DNA of 64,000 bases from Halobacillus karajensis (GCF_900108515.1 NZ_FNWW01000010.1:1-64000), one strand, 5' to 3'; positions 45,279-54,711 are shown, counted from the stretch's first letter. Numbers and translations are program-made. Notes: generated by a model from the sequence alone, not told the origin.

Positions 45279-46217
45279 TTGCAAATGGAAATGATTGAAG
45301 TACAAGGACAACCGCCTCACAACTCAGAACCCGTTGTCTTAATTATCGGGAAAATGGATGGTGTACATCTTGGGCACCAGTCTCTTCTTAAGGAAGCGGA
45401 AAGGCTCGCAACTGAGGAAGATAAAATAGCCGTTTACGGTTTTTCGGACCACCCGAAATGGGTGCTGAGAGGTGATGAATCATTTAAATATTCATTGTCG
45501 ACAACAGCGGATCGACAAGAGCGTTTGGAGCAGTTTGGCGTCGATCGGTATTATCACGTCCATTTTACAAAAGAATATGCAAAGACATCTCCTGAGGAAT
45601 TTGTTCTTCAGCACTTGAACCGGTTAAATGTCCGGCATGTTATCGTCGGAGAAGACTTCCGCTTTGGAAAAGGGAGAGGGTCTGATGCCGAAGGACTGGC
45701 TGAACTGTGTAAACAGATTGGTGCTGAGGTCTCTATTGTACCTGGGGTCATGCTTCATGACAGGAAGGTCAGTAGTACAGATATACGTAATCACGTGGCT
45801 CAAGGCCGTATGGAAGCAGCTCAGGCTATGCTTGGACGACCATTTGAAATTACAGGGGTCGTAGAAAAAGGGGAGCAGCTTGGCAGACAGCTCGGTTTCC
45901 CGACGTTAAATGTCGGTGGAATAGATGATTACGTTAAAGTGAAACCAGGTGTCTATCTTGGCCTTGTGAAAAAGGTGCAGGAGGCACCAGAATATTATTA
46001 CACCTTAATCAGTGCTGGTTATCGTCCGACGGTGAACGGTGATTCTTATAAAGTTGAAGCGTATCTACTGGATTTTTCAGGAGACCTTTACGATCAAAGA
46101 GTGACCGTCCAATTCTTACGTCATATGAGGGATGAAGAGAATTATGACGGAATGGATGCATTGGTAGAACAGATGCACAAAGATGAAAAATATGCACGTA
46201 CGATTTTAGGGCTATAA
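45279..46217 (+). CDS. RibF-like bifunctional riboflavin kinase/FAD synthetase paralogue
   Basis: 312 residues. The FAD-synthetase half has GKMDGVHLGHQ (canonical GNFDGVHLGH, so two positions differ), VGEDFRFGKGRGSD and SSTDIR. The kinase half has LGFPTLNVGG, GYRPTVNG and AYLLDFSGDLYDQRV. It would convert riboflavin to FMN and FAD. It lies outside the usual truB-ribF-rpsO context, so it is probably a second copy. Start TTG 45279, 5 nt after GAAGGGG; ATG 45285 is an alternative. The next gene is YuzB. Confidence 0.85.
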   Translation: MQMEMIEVQGQPPHNSEPVVLIIGKMDGVHLGHQSLLKEAERLATEEDKIAVYGFSDHPKWVLRGDESFKYSLSTTADRQERLEQFGVDRYYHVHFTKEYAKTSPEEFVLQHLNRLNVRHVIVGEDFRFGKGRGSDAEGLAELCKQIGAEVSIVPGVMLHDRKVSSTDIRNHVAQGRMEAAQAMLGRPFEITGVVEKGEQLGRQLGFPTLNVGGIDDYVKVKPGVYLGLVKKVQEAPEYYYTLISAGYRPTVNGDSYKVEAYLLDFSGDLYDQRVTVQFLRHMRDEENYDGMDALVEQMHKDEKYARTILGL

Positions 46218-46255
46218 TAAAAACTGACATGACATCATAGAAAGGAGTACGCACC

Positions 46256-46504
46256 ATGGGGATTGTCGTTGTTGAAGTCTGTGATAGTAACTTGATCAAT
46301 GAACTGGATATCGAAAGCATCATTGAATCGGAATACCCGGAAGTGGCGGTACTCATGAACGATTGTTTGTCCTTTTGCGGCATGTGTGCCCTTCGGCCGT
46401 ATGCGATCGTTAATAACCACAGGGTTTTTGGAAAGACACCTGAAGAAGCACTTGATAAAATCCGGGTGAAGATTGAAGAAGAATTAGCCATTTACGCTGA
46501 GTAA
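46256..46504 (+). CDS. YuzB-family protein (DUF1450)
   Basis: 82 residues. Conserved features are VEVCDSN at the start and the Cys cluster NDCLSFCGMCALRPYA (about 40-55), followed by VNNHRVFG. The function is unknown; the Cys pattern suggests redox or Fe-S/metal binding. The ribosome binding site is GAAAGGAGTACGCACC. Confidence 0.88.
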   Translation: MGIVVVEVCDSNLINELDIESIIESEYPEVAVLMNDCLSFCGMCALRPYAIVNNHRVFGKTPEEALDKIRVKIEEELAIYAE

Positions 46505-46518
46505 GGCAGGGGAAGCAT

Positions 46519-47007
46519 ATGGAGTTTTTTGATTCTTTAATGAACAGCTTACGTTTACCAAAAAAAGAGGCAATGTTTCATTTGAACCGAAAAGGGATCA
46601 CCAACACGATCGGGTATTTGTTCGTTTTGTTGCTCCTCCTTTTTCTGCCGGATATGATTACATCCATTATTTATTTAGAAACGAACGTGACGGAGATTTC
46701 CCGCGGTATGTATATCGTTCAGTTTCTGGTCTTTTATCCTCTCTTGATTGTTTTTCTCATTTTGGTAGGGGTGTCGGTTCTCGCGGGCGGTAGTTTGTTG
46801 ATGCGGAAATTTCTTTCGCGAAAGCTTACGTATCAACAATTGTGGAAATTGACAGCCTATGCTTCTACACTGCCTCTTATTCTCAGCATTTTATTAAAAT
46901 ATATAACGGTACCGGATGCGTTCAGCGCCCTGATTTTTATTGGCATCTTCACCTATTATATGTACCGAATGATTACCGTTTATCCTAAAGCACCAGTTAA
47001 AACATGA
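46519..47007 (+). CDS. DUF1189 membrane protein
   Basis: 162 residues with four to five membrane segments (e.g. about 28-50, 66-90, 108-126 and 130-150). The N-terminus (MEFFDSLMNSLRLPKKEA) matches the family. Function unknown. It follows the yuzB-type gene by 14 nt and is probably cotranscribed. The last codons form one arm of the terminator. Confidence 0.78.
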   Translation: MEFFDSLMNSLRLPKKEAMFHLNRKGITNTIGYLFVLLLLLFLPDMITSIIYLETNVTEISRGMYIVQFLVFYPLLIVFLILVGVSVLAGGSLLMRKFLSRKLTYQQLWKLTAYASTLPLILSILLKYITVPDAFSALIFIGIFTYYMYRMITVYPKAPVKT

Positions 47008-47028
47008 ATGTTTGGCTGGTGCTTTTCA
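46985..47028 (+). terminator. Terminator overlapping the end of the DUF1189 gene
   Basis: AAAGCACCAG pairs with CTGGTGCTTT, with inner AAACAT/ATGTTT, then T-rich sequence. Confidence 0.88.
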
Positions 47029-47090
47029 ATTTGCTTTTTTTTAGTGTATTATTTAGAATATTCATTATTTAATAAAAAGGGGGAGGTTCA

Positions 47091-47927
47091 ATGACAAGAG
47101 CATTAGTCCTGCAATCCGATTTTGGAATTAGTGATGGAGCGGTCAGCGCTATGCATGGAGTGGCGCATTCGGTGGACCATAATTTGGCGATTTTTGATTT
47201 GACTCATGATATTCCGCCATTCAACATTTGGGAGGGGTCCTATCGTTTATGGCAGACCATGACTTATTGGTCAACGCAAACCGTTTTCGTATCGGTAGTG
47301 GATCCAGGAGTTGGGTCAACTAGAAGGAGTATTGGTGTGAGGACAGGATCTGGTCACTTTGTCATTACTCCTGATAATGGCACGTTGACTCATATTGAAC
47401 GGACGGAAGGGATCGTTGAGGTAAGGGAAATTGATGAGAAGGTAAACCGTCTGCCTCGATCAGGTGAGTCTTACACTTTTCATGGAAGGGATATTTATGC
47501 TTATACCGGGGCGCGATTAGCAGCTGGCGTCATTACCTTTGAGGAAGTAGGACCTTCGCTTGATCCAAATTCCATTGAACGAATTCCAGTCAAGGAGCCT
47601 GAAATCGATGGGAACTCGGCTTTTGGAATGATTGACATTCTCGATATTCGTTTCGGCAATCTCTGGACAAACATACCAAGAGACTTTTTCAAGGAGATGG
47701 GGGTCCGTTATGGGGATACGTTAAGGGTCTCTATTTCCCATAATGGGAATGAGGTCTACAATAATTCCATGACATTCGGGCGCTCATTCGCCGATACTCA
47801 TAAAGGTGAGCCCCTCGTGTATGTGAACTCGCTCGATAACCTAGGTGTTGCGATCAACCAGGGTTCTTTTGCCCGCGCTTATAATATACGAACAGGGTCA
47901 AATTGGACGATCCATTTTAGTAAATGA
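47091..47927 (+). CDS. SAM hydroxide adenosyltransferase (DUF62)
   Basis: 278 residues of the fluorinase/chlorinase-like superfamily. LQSDFGISDGAVSAMHG at the N-terminus and VVDPGVGSTRR (about 71-81) are typical, and FHGRDIYAY carries the conserved His. Members with these motifs split S-adenosylmethionine to adenosine and methionine rather than halogenating it. The ribosome binding site is AAAGGGGGAGGTTCA. Confidence 0.88.
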   Translation: MTRALVLQSDFGISDGAVSAMHGVAHSVDHNLAIFDLTHDIPPFNIWEGSYRLWQTMTYWSTQTVFVSVVDPGVGSTRRSIGVRTGSGHFVITPDNGTLTHIERTEGIVEVREIDEKVNRLPRSGESYTFHGRDIYAYTGARLAAGVITFEEVGPSLDPNSIERIPVKEPEIDGNSAFGMIDILDIRFGNLWTNIPRDFFKEMGVRYGDTLRVSISHNGNEVYNNSMTFGRSFADTHKGEPLVYVNSLDNLGVAINQGSFARAYNIRTGSNWTIHFSK

Positions 47928-48106
47928 CTTTCTGTTAATGTGGGATCGTTTTCTTATTGCCGAGAAACAGATATAGAGTGATGCTGAACTCAATCTTGAC
48001 AGGGGTGGGCAAGTGTTTTTGTCCGTCATGAGCAAAATAGAAGCCAACCTTCTTACCTTATGCTACACTACCTTCATATTACGATTGTAGAGGAGGAGAA
48101 TGATCA

Positions 48107-48931
48107 ATGAAGACAGTTACGTTACATAACACCATTGAAATGCCGCAACTTGGCTTTGGTGTTTGGCAAGTGGAAGAAAAGGACGCGGTTCCTGCTGTTA
48201 CTAAAGCGCTCGAAACAGGTTATCGTTCTATCGATACAGCAGCGATCTACGGCAACGAAAAACAGGTGGGTGAAGCGATTCGCAAGAGCGGTGTAGCTCG
48301 GGACGAATTGTTCATTACAACAAAGGTTTGGAATACGGACCAAGGTTATGAAAATACGTTGAAAGCTTTCGAGACTAGCCTTGATAAATTAGGACTGGAC
48401 TACGTTGATCTTTATTTAATTCACTGGCCGACTCCTGAATATGATGAATATGTAGAAACTTATAAAGCGCTTGAACAGCTTAAGAAAGATGGCAAAGTGA
48501 AAGCCATTGGGGTATGTAACTTTGATATCGACCATTTGCAGCGTCTACTTGATGAGTGTGAGATAAAGCCTGCCGTGAATCAGGTTGAATGCCACCCGTA
48601 TCTTGCCCAAAACGAATTGAAAGATTTCTGTCGTGATAATGGCATCCTGCTTGAAGCATGGAGTCCGTTAATGCAAGGTGGGGAAGTATTAAAAGATAAT
48701 ACCGTACAGGACATTGCTGAAAAGCATGGCAAGACGCCAGCACAAGTCATCATCCGTTGGCATTTGCAGAATGATACGGTTGTTATTCCAAAATCCATTA
48801 CACCATCCCGCATTGAAGAAAACTTCGACGTTTTCGATTTCGAATTGAGTGTGGACGAAATGGCTGCAATCAACAAATTGGACCGCAATGAGCGAAAAGG
48901 TCCGAAACCATCTGAAATGAACGTACGCTAA
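48107..48931 (+). CDS. Aldo/keto reductase (YvgN/YtbE type)
   Basis: 274 residues, TIM barrel. Catalytic tetrad: Asp in DTAAIYGNE, Tyr in the same block, Lys in TTKVWN and His in LIHWP. The NADPH-site signature IPKSITPSRIEEN is present. Such enzymes reduce methylglyoxal and other aldehydes. The ribosome binding site is GAGGAGGAGAATGATCA. Confidence 0.92.
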   Translation: MKTVTLHNTIEMPQLGFGVWQVEEKDAVPAVTKALETGYRSIDTAAIYGNEKQVGEAIRKSGVARDELFITTKVWNTDQGYENTLKAFETSLDKLGLDYVDLYLIHWPTPEYDEYVETYKALEQLKKDGKVKAIGVCNFDIDHLQRLLDECEIKPAVNQVECHPYLAQNELKDFCRDNGILLEAWSPLMQGGEVLKDNTVQDIAEKHGKTPAQVIIRWHLQNDTVVIPKSITPSRIEENFDVFDFELSVDEMAAINKLDRNERKGPKPSEMNVR

Positions 48932-48933
48932 CA

Positions 48934-48968
48934 TACAAAAAGACTGCCGGAGCTGGCAGTCTTTTTTT
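48934..48968 (+). terminator. Terminator of the aldo/keto reductase gene
   Basis: AAAAAGACTGCC pairs with GGCAGTCTTTTT around GGAGCT. Confidence 0.93.
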
Positions 48969-49028
48969 GAGAAAATTTATAACCATCCCCTTCGTTCTTA
49001 TATAAGCTCTTATTCAGGACAATCAGTT

Positions 49029-49117
49029 GGTAGGAGGAGATGGTGAATAGAAAATCGCTCGCTTTCCGTTGGCTTGTGGCGATTTTCTCAGGACTCGTCC
49101 TCTGAAATTCACCTACC
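49029..49117. repeat. Nested inverted-repeat element in intergenic DNA
   Basis: The inner stem AGAAAATCGC/GCGATTTTCT (49049-49058 with 49079-49088) is perfect. It is enclosed by GGTGAAT/ATTCACC and GGTA/TACC. The TCGCTCGCTTTCCG segment recalls interspersed repeats of Bacillaceae genomes (from memory, not verified). The rest of the 48969-49428 gap shows only a hairpin at 49343-49369 (AACGGGAATG/CATTCCCGT) before uvsE. Confidence 0.5.
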
Positions 49118-49428
49118 ATACGATAGGAGATCATCGAACTCCTCTCCATGGTTGAGGGCTTGAGCAACTGAATACTTTTCACCTGGTACGGAAGGATGAT
49201 TATCCACCCCAACTAGGCAGAGGTTTAGAGAATGACCTAAAATCTCACAAACATCTCGAAGTCAAACCCTCCACTACCCTGCCATTTAGTTGAATCTTTC
49301 ACTCGTAAAACCCACTCAGTATTGGAGGATATGACCGTGAGAAAACGGGAATGGTTTCATTCCCGTGTTATTCCTGGGGGAATGGGGAACATAGGAAGGT
49401 CTATCTTTTTCGGTAAAGGGGTTTTGGT

Positions 49429-50385
49429 ATGATTATTCGGTTCGGTTACGTTTCACATGCACAAAACTTATGGGAAGCGACACCTGCCAAAACGATGACA
49501 TTTACCCGTTATCAACAATTGGGGCATGAAGCAGCGATGGATCAACTCCATCGAATTACAGAGATGAACTTGAAGAGAACACTTCGGATTATTCACTACA
49601 ACATCGCTCATGAGATTAAGCTTTATCGCTTTTCATCATCCATCATTCCACTCGCGACGCATGATAAAGTGGAATGGGATTACATCGAACCGTTTCGTCA
49701 TCTATATGAAGAGATTGGCCGGCTAGTCCAGAAACATAAGATGAGAACGAGCTTTCACCCGAACCAGTTTACCTTGTTTACAAGTGACCGTTCCCATGTA
49801 ACCGATAACGCGATTCAGGACATGGAATATCATTATGCGGTGTTGAAAGCCATGGGCCTTTACCAGGAGTCACACATCAATTTGCATGTCGGAGGAGCCT
49901 ATGGAGATAAAAAAGCTGCGGTCGAAAGGTTTCATAAGAATATAAAAAAACTGCCTAAACGGATTAAAAAGCAGATGACTCTAGAAAATGATGATAAGAC
50001 CTATACAGCTTTGGAAACCTTGAATATATGTCAAAAAGAAGACATCCCCATGATGTTCGATTATCACCATTACATGGCCAATCATACAGAAAACGAGTCG
50101 CTTGAAGGGGTTCTTCCCCCTGTTTTTCATACCTGGGATGGGGTCGGAATGCCACCAAAAATTCATATTTCCTCACCAAAGTCAGATAAGGACTTCAGAA
50201 GTCATGCGGATTATGTAGATCCTAATTTTATTCGTCCACTTCTTAAAAAGCTAAAGGAATTAGGAACCCCTGTTGACTTCATGATTGAGGCGAAAGAAAA
50301 AGATCGTGCGCTTTTAAAGGTTGTAGAGAATTTTGCGAAATTTCGAGGTGTTAAAAGAGTGGGGGAAGCAACATTAGAGCTGTAA
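49429..50385 (+). CDS. uvsE: UV DNA damage endonuclease (UVDE)
   Basis: 318 residues, TIM-barrel metal enzyme. Conserved residues: RFGYVSH at the start, RIIHYNIAHEIKLYRFSS, SFHPNQF (about 105), LHVGGAYGDK, LENDD and FDYHH. It nicks DNA 5' of UV photoproducts and gives an alternative to nucleotide excision repair. The start follows AAAGGGGTTTTGGT, an average SD. Confidence 0.92.
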   Translation: MIIRFGYVSHAQNLWEATPAKTMTFTRYQQLGHEAAMDQLHRITEMNLKRTLRIIHYNIAHEIKLYRFSSSIIPLATHDKVEWDYIEPFRHLYEEIGRLVQKHKMRTSFHPNQFTLFTSDRSHVTDNAIQDMEYHYAVLKAMGLYQESHINLHVGGAYGDKKAAVERFHKNIKKLPKRIKKQMTLENDDKTYTALETLNICQKEDIPMMFDYHHYMANHTENESLEGVLPPVFHTWDGVGMPPKIHISSPKSDKDFRSHADYVDPNFIRPLLKKLKELGTPVDFMIEAKEKDRALLKVVENFAKFRGVKRVGEATLEL

Positions 50386-50397
50386 CAATCATGAACA

Positions 50398-50450
50398 AGA
50401 AAGGGGAGCGGGACACCTGATTATGGTAAGGTGCTCCACTCCCCTTTTGG
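50398..50450 (+). terminator. Terminator of uvsE
   Basis: AAGGGGAG pairs with CTCCCCTT, with inner ACCT/AGGT, followed by TT. Confidence 0.8.
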
Positions 50451-50658
50451 GCAGAAGAATGTTTTATTGCAGAATGTATTGGCTTCACCCTGCAAAGGAT
50501 TTGATAACAAAGAATAACAACGTTGACCAGAATAGGTCGTTTGGAAACAGTAAATGATACTGAACAAATCCCTCTATCCTATCGGTAAGACCAGCCTGAA
50601 AATAAAAGGTTTGGCCCTGCTTTTTCAGTCATAGCTCCGACAACCCAAAAAGGTGGCC

Positions 50659-50862
50659 ATGGAAAGTATAATCGATACACTGAAGAGAAGCAATGACCAT
50701 AAAACTTCACATAGCGACAATAATATTGATTTCAACGATGTGATCGAAAGTAAGATTCATAACGCTACTGAACGGAGAAGGGATGTGCTGTGCCATGCCA
50801 TCGTTCCATCCACAGCATCTAAAAATCCGGACAGCCATAGAAAAGGGGGAGCAAAGACATAG
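50659..50862 (+). CDS. Possible small hydrophilic protein
   Basis: 67 residues (MESIIDTLKRSND..., ending HRKGGAKT), highly polar, with no recognised family. AAAAGGTGG lies only 2-3 nt before the ATG, so initiation may be weak. It sits alone between uvsE and the AGCS gene. Confidence 0.3.
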   Translation: MESIIDTLKRSNDHKTSHSDNNIDFNDVIESKIHNATERRRDVLCHAIVPSTASKNPDSHRKGGAKT

Positions 50863-50962
50863 AAAACCGATGTGGCTCTTTTAAGAAGAGCGGTGTGTGA
50901 TGCTCCCTTTGTTTTTGCTATTCTTCCGGAAGGGAGTTCTAAAATTGCCAGTGTCTTTTATT

Positions 50963-52378
50963 TTAGCTGGCGTTTTCGTCCTCGTAGAACAGTTGTATTT
51001 TCCTTTTTTTCGATCGTTTCTTATACACACGATTGACATAATCGTCCGTTAATTCTGCTACTTCCTTATGCAAGAATAAGAGAGGGATCATGTTCGCCAG
51101 TAAGACAAAGGCCAATATCAAGTCCAGAAACTGCCACACAAACTGAAGCCCGCCGATGGCTCCTACAAAAACCGACACGATGTAGACAACTCGCATGATT
51201 TTTGCCGCTCGTAAACTGAATAGATACTCTGCTTGTTTTTCCCCATAAAATACGAGGACACCGATCGTCGTTATGACGAAAAACATTAAAAATACAGTGA
51301 TGAAACTGCTCCCGAAAGCATCTCCAAATTCCGTACCAATCGCGACATTAATCATGTTCGAGGCATCACTGCCTCCGACTTCTCGCCAGGCACCTGTGAC
51401 GAGTACAGTTAAACCAGAAACAGTACAAATGACGATGGTATCAATGAATACACTGAAGATTCCCCAAAGCGCTTGTCTCGATGGGTGATCTGTTTTGGCT
51501 GCAGCGTGGGCAATCGGCGCTGTTCCGAGCCCTGCTTCGTTGGAATACAACCCGCGGGCGATTCCCCAGCGTAATCCCTGGGCTACTGCTGCCCCGGCGA
51601 AACCGCCTGTAGCTGAAATTGGTGTAAAGGCATGGGTGAATATAAGTCCAAACACAGTAGGTATTTGCTCAAAATTTGCCACGATCACGTAGAAACAGAC
51701 GCCAAGGTAAATAAGTACCATCCCTGGCACCATTTTGTCAGTGACTTTAGCAATCCGCTTAATACCGCCAAATACAACGATGGCAATGGCGACACACATC
51801 ACACCCCCTGTGATTTCCACGGGCCATCCAAAGGCTCCTTCTGTTTGAGTGGCGATGGAATTGGACTGCACCATGGTGCTTGGAATCAATTCTATCATAA
51901 GGAAAAAGGCAAAAGCCGTTGATATCCATTTCCATCCAAGTGCCTTTTTTATGTAATATTGAGGGCCACCGACCCAAATGCCCTTCTCATTCTTCTCCCT
52001 GTACTTCATTCCGAGCAGAATTTCACTATATTTTGTGGCCATTCCGATCATCGCCACCACCCACATCCAGAATAAAGCCCCTGGCCCACCTAATGAGATG
52101 GCAACAGGTACACCGACAATATTTGTGGCTCCTGCAGTAGATGCAAGTGCCGAGGTGAAAGCTTGAAATGGAGTGATGGTGCCTGTCTGTTTGGATTTTT
52201 TAAAAACTTTTCCAATTGTTTGATGGAGGATGTGTCCAAAAAAACGAAACTGGAAAAATTTAATTCGGAAAGTGAGGAAAATCCCCCCAAGAATTAAAAG
52301 AATGGCTAATGGATATGTCCATAGAAAATCAGAAACAGTTATAATTCCTTCTTTAATCGTGTTCCACAAACTTCCCAA
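50963..52378 (-). CDS. Sodium:alanine/glycine symporter (AGCS family)
   Basis: 471 residues and about 10-11 membrane segments. Family blocks: TPFQAFTSALASTAGATNIVGV (about 70-90), GPGALFWMWVVAMIGMATKYSEI, and GIARGLYSNEAGLGTAPIAHAAA. It takes up alanine, glycine or glutamine with Na+, like AlsT/GlnT. The TTG start at 52378 follows AAAGGGGC-ATTTTCA. The stop region forms a weak GCCAG/CTGGC hairpin. Confidence 0.92.
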   Translation of the reverse strand: MGSLWNTIKEGIITVSDFLWTYPLAILLILGGIFLTFRIKFFQFRFFGHILHQTIGKVFKKSKQTGTITPFQAFTSALASTAGATNIVGVPVAISLGGPGALFWMWVVAMIGMATKYSEILLGMKYREKNEKGIWVGGPQYYIKKALGWKWISTAFAFFLMIELIPSTMVQSNSIATQTEGAFGWPVEITGGVMCVAIAIVVFGGIKRIAKVTDKMVPGMVLIYLGVCFYVIVANFEQIPTVFGLIFTHAFTPISATGGFAGAAVAQGLRWGIARGLYSNEAGLGTAPIAHAAAKTDHPSRQALWGIFSVFIDTIVICTVSGLTVLVTGAWREVGGSDASNMINVAIGTEFGDAFGSSFITVFLMFFVITTIGVLVFYGEKQAEYLFSLRAAKIMRVVYIVSVFVGAIGGLQFVWQFLDLILAFVLLANMIPLLFLHKEVAELTDDYVNRVYKKRSKKRKIQLFYEDENAS

Positions 52379-52515
52379 TGAAAATGCCCCTTTCGACTAA
52401 ATAAGATACCCATATATTCCCTATGACGGGAAAGTTAAACGCAATATTGCGATAGAAGTGAGAAAATCATAGAGATGGCTTACACTAAAAGGAATAGACC
52501 AAAGGAGGGGTTCGA

Positions 52516-53112
52516 TTGCTTATAGGTGAAAAGGAATTCCAGAACCATACGATGAGTAAGCTAATTAAAGGGGCTGTTGTACCACGTCCAATTGCCTGGA
52601 TATCTACGGTTAGCCAAGAGGGTATAAGGAACTTAGCTCCATTCAGTTTTTTTACAGTAGCATCGATGGAACCGATTACTCTATGTTTTTCTATTGGGGG
52701 AGCGGAAACAGACAAAGACACTCTTGAGAATGTTAAGCAGACGGGGCAGTTTATTATCAATGTGGTGACAGAAACATTAGCCAACCAAATGCATACAAGC
52801 AGTAAAGTCTACCCGCCTGAGGTGGATGAATTTAATATGGCTGGAACAGAGTGGGAAGATGGAGACTTTGTGAATGTTCCTCGTGTCAAAGAATCCCCTG
52901 TCCATATGGAGTGTGAGCTGGACCGTGTGATAGAAATTGGGGAAGGACATCTTGTATTAGGGAAATTAGTCGGGTATCACATTCAGGACGAAGTGTATGA
53001 GGAAAAAGATAGAGTCGATCCCCGCCAGTTAAAGCCTGTGGGTCGAATGGCTGGTAATTATAGCTATATCCGTGACTTCTTTAAATTACCCAATGAAGAC
53101 CTCCCCGAATAA
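52516..53112 (+). CDS. Flavin-reductase-like FMN-binding protein
   Basis: 198 residues. The split-barrel FMN domain has the N-terminal VVPRPIAWISTVSQEG, then LAPFSFFTVAS and the ELDRVIEIGEGHLVLGKL strand pair. It is related to the DIM6/NTAB family of flavin reductases and oxygenase partners. The TTG start follows AAAGGAGGGGTTCGA. Confidence 0.88.
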   Translation: MLIGEKEFQNHTMSKLIKGAVVPRPIAWISTVSQEGIRNLAPFSFFTVASMEPITLCFSIGGAETDKDTLENVKQTGQFIINVVTETLANQMHTSSKVYPPEVDEFNMAGTEWEDGDFVNVPRVKESPVHMECELDRVIEIGEGHLVLGKLVGYHIQDEVYEEKDRVDPRQLKPVGRMAGNYSYIRDFFKLPNEDLPE

Positions 53113-53153
53113 AAAAATGGCGGGCCCCTAGGAGAGGCTCCGCCATTTTTTAT
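53112..53153. terminator. Bidirectional terminator
   Basis: AAAAATGGCGG pairs with CCGCCATTTTT. T runs on both strands serve the flavin reductase gene and the convergent DUF2935 gene. Confidence 0.9.
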
Positions 53154-53199
53154 TCTATCTATTTCCATAATTCGGTGTACCAGGTCTCCCAGTATTTGG

Positions 53200-54000
53200 T
53201 TATTCTATCCGAGGCTTAGTTGGGTCACATTCTGGGAATTCTCCCTGTGTTGTTTCTGCTAATTTATAGAGGTAGTAGCATTCTTCTCTTGCCATATGGT
53301 CAGCCATAAGGGTTGAGAAAGTTCCTAGGGCGACTTCGTTTAACTCCATTTCCTCCAACTCCTGAAGGAAGGTACGGAAAATCTTCATTTCTAATTCTAC
53401 TTCATTGTTGAATCTGGTAAGCGCAGGGAAAGAGTGCTGGTTTGTTCGTAAATATCCCTTCATTTCAACGGCTTTTATGTAAAACTGGTTGAAATGCTGC
53501 CGAAACGTGTCACTTTTTTCCTTCAGACGCCTTTCTACGCTATCCATTTCATCATTGATTGCTCCTGCATGCCCAGAAGCATCCATAAGCCAGAGCATAT
53601 GGTGATGCAGTTCATGAAATAAGGGCGGGATATCCCCTTTCCCAAGGAAACCGAGAACAAGCAGGTACTCTTCAAGCTCATTGACCATATGGTTCATAAA
53701 TGTTGGACTCAGATGGATTTTGACTTTACCAAATAAAGAAGCCTCGATTAAGTTCAGCTTGAACTTATGGAAATCACGGGCTTTAACACCGACAGACCTG
53801 GAGAACTCGGCCATTTCATCTACTTCATCCTTTCGCACCCTCTTTAATAGATCATCCCATTGTTTAACGTATTCCTTAGCTTTTTCCACTCTTTGTTCTT
53901 CAGAGGGATAGAGAGAGTCCCGAATGAAACGGGCGTGATCACCTAAAATTTGCAGCCAGAATAAATGTTCAAATTTCGCTTGTTGACCATAATCCTTCAT
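53200..54000 (-). CDS. DUF2935 protein (hemerythrin-like helical repeat)
   Basis: 266 residues with two similar helical halves, each starting with a His-rich helix (FEHLFWLQILGDHARFIRDSL and PPLFHELHHHMLWLMDASGHAGAI) followed by a four-helix bundle. Glu/His patterns suggest a di-metal centre. Function unknown. The ribosome binding site is AAAGGGTGATGGAATA. Confidence 0.85.
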   Translation of the reverse strand: MKDYGQQAKFEHLFWLQILGDHARFIRDSLYPSEEQRVEKAKEYVKQWDDLLKRVRKDEVDEMAEFSRSVGVKARDFHKFKLNLIEASLFGKVKIHLSPTFMNHMVNELEEYLLVLGFLGKGDIPPLFHELHHHMLWLMDASGHAGAINDEMDSVERRLKEKSDTFRQHFNQFYIKAVEMKGYLRTNQHSFPALTRFNNEVELEMKIFRTFLQELEEMELNEVALGTFSTLMADHMAREECYYLYKLAETTQGEFPECDPTKPRIE

Positions 54001-54273
54001 TATTCCATCACCCTTTTTTTATCATTCCTCCATTATGTGTATTCAAAGGTCGAGTCGTACATGACGGATAAGGAGTTTCTATCAGAATGCTTGAGCACAT
54101 TCACTTTCAAGAGAAGTAAGGAAGTTGCTTCCTTTATTTCTGAGCTCACTAACTTTTATATGCCACACCAAGCTACCCAAGATGTCTGTAACGCGAGCCC
54201 TTAAACATCCGTCCAAAGAATGTCCCGATTTTTTAAAAAAAGTCTTCTCAAATGGAAGATCCTCCTATATACT
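54001..54273. other. Gap upstream of the GntR operon; no clear gene
   Basis: A 47-codon frame opens at 54061, but AAAGG 10 nt upstream is a poor signal. A hairpin AAGGAAG-TTG-CTTCCTT (near 54117-54133) lies inside it. Probably noncoding. Confidence 0.35.
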
Positions 54274-54307
54274 ACTGTATTAGGAGTGATAATACAGTTA
54301 ATACAGA
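54274..54307 (+). promoter_or_regulatory. Operator of the GntR-ABC-sigma operon
   Basis: ACTGTATTA-N7-TAATACAGT (54274-54298) is a perfect 9-bp dyad. A third half-site TTAATACAG follows at 54299-54307. The position 27-60 bp before the GntR start fits autorepression by a YtrA-type regulator. Confidence 0.7.
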
Positions 54308-54333
54308 TAGAACACACCGATGGAGGTGGCTGG

Positions 54334-54711
54334 ATGTTTGAGTTGGACGTCAGAAGCCGAAAGCCTATCTATGAGCAACTCGTAGAAAAGCTGAAGCAGC
54401 TGATTATTAATGACGTACTAAAGGAAGATGAAAAATTGCCTTCTGTGAGGGAGCTTGCCCAACAATTAACCATTAACCCAAATACAATTCAAAAGGCATA
54501 TCGAGAGTTAGAATCTCAAGGGTATATTTATTCTCTCAAAGGAAAAGGAAGTTTCGTCCATCCTTCAGGAAAGGTTAATAATGAAGAGGAGTTGAAAAAA
54601 GTGAGAGAAGAGTTGAAAAAGCTGTTTGCGGAAGCGATTTATTTAGGGGTGTCATCAGAAGAGATCGCCGCTCTTCTCCGTGAAGTTGAAGGAGGTCAAG
54701 AGAATGATTGA
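54334..54711 (+). CDS. GntR-family repressor, YtrA type
   Basis: 125 residues. Short GntR protein: IYEQLVEKLKQLI, then the winged-helix LPSVRELAQQLTINPNTIQKAYRELESQGYI and a C-terminal helical dimerisation segment without a ligand-binding domain. YtrA-type regulators repress adjacent ABC-transporter operons and respond to cell-wall stress. TGGAGGTGG precedes ATG 54334. Overlaps the ABC gene by 8 nt. Confidence 0.93.
   Translation: MFELDVRSRKPIYEQLVEKLKQLIINDVLKEDEKLPSVRELAQQLTINPNTIQKAYRELESQGYIYSLKGKGSFVHPSGKVNNEEELKKVREELKKLFAEAIYLGVSSEEIAALLREVEGGQEND

Noticed and set aside
54061-54204. 47-codon frame upstream of the GntR gene
   Set aside because: Poor start signal, and it contains a terminator-like hairpin.
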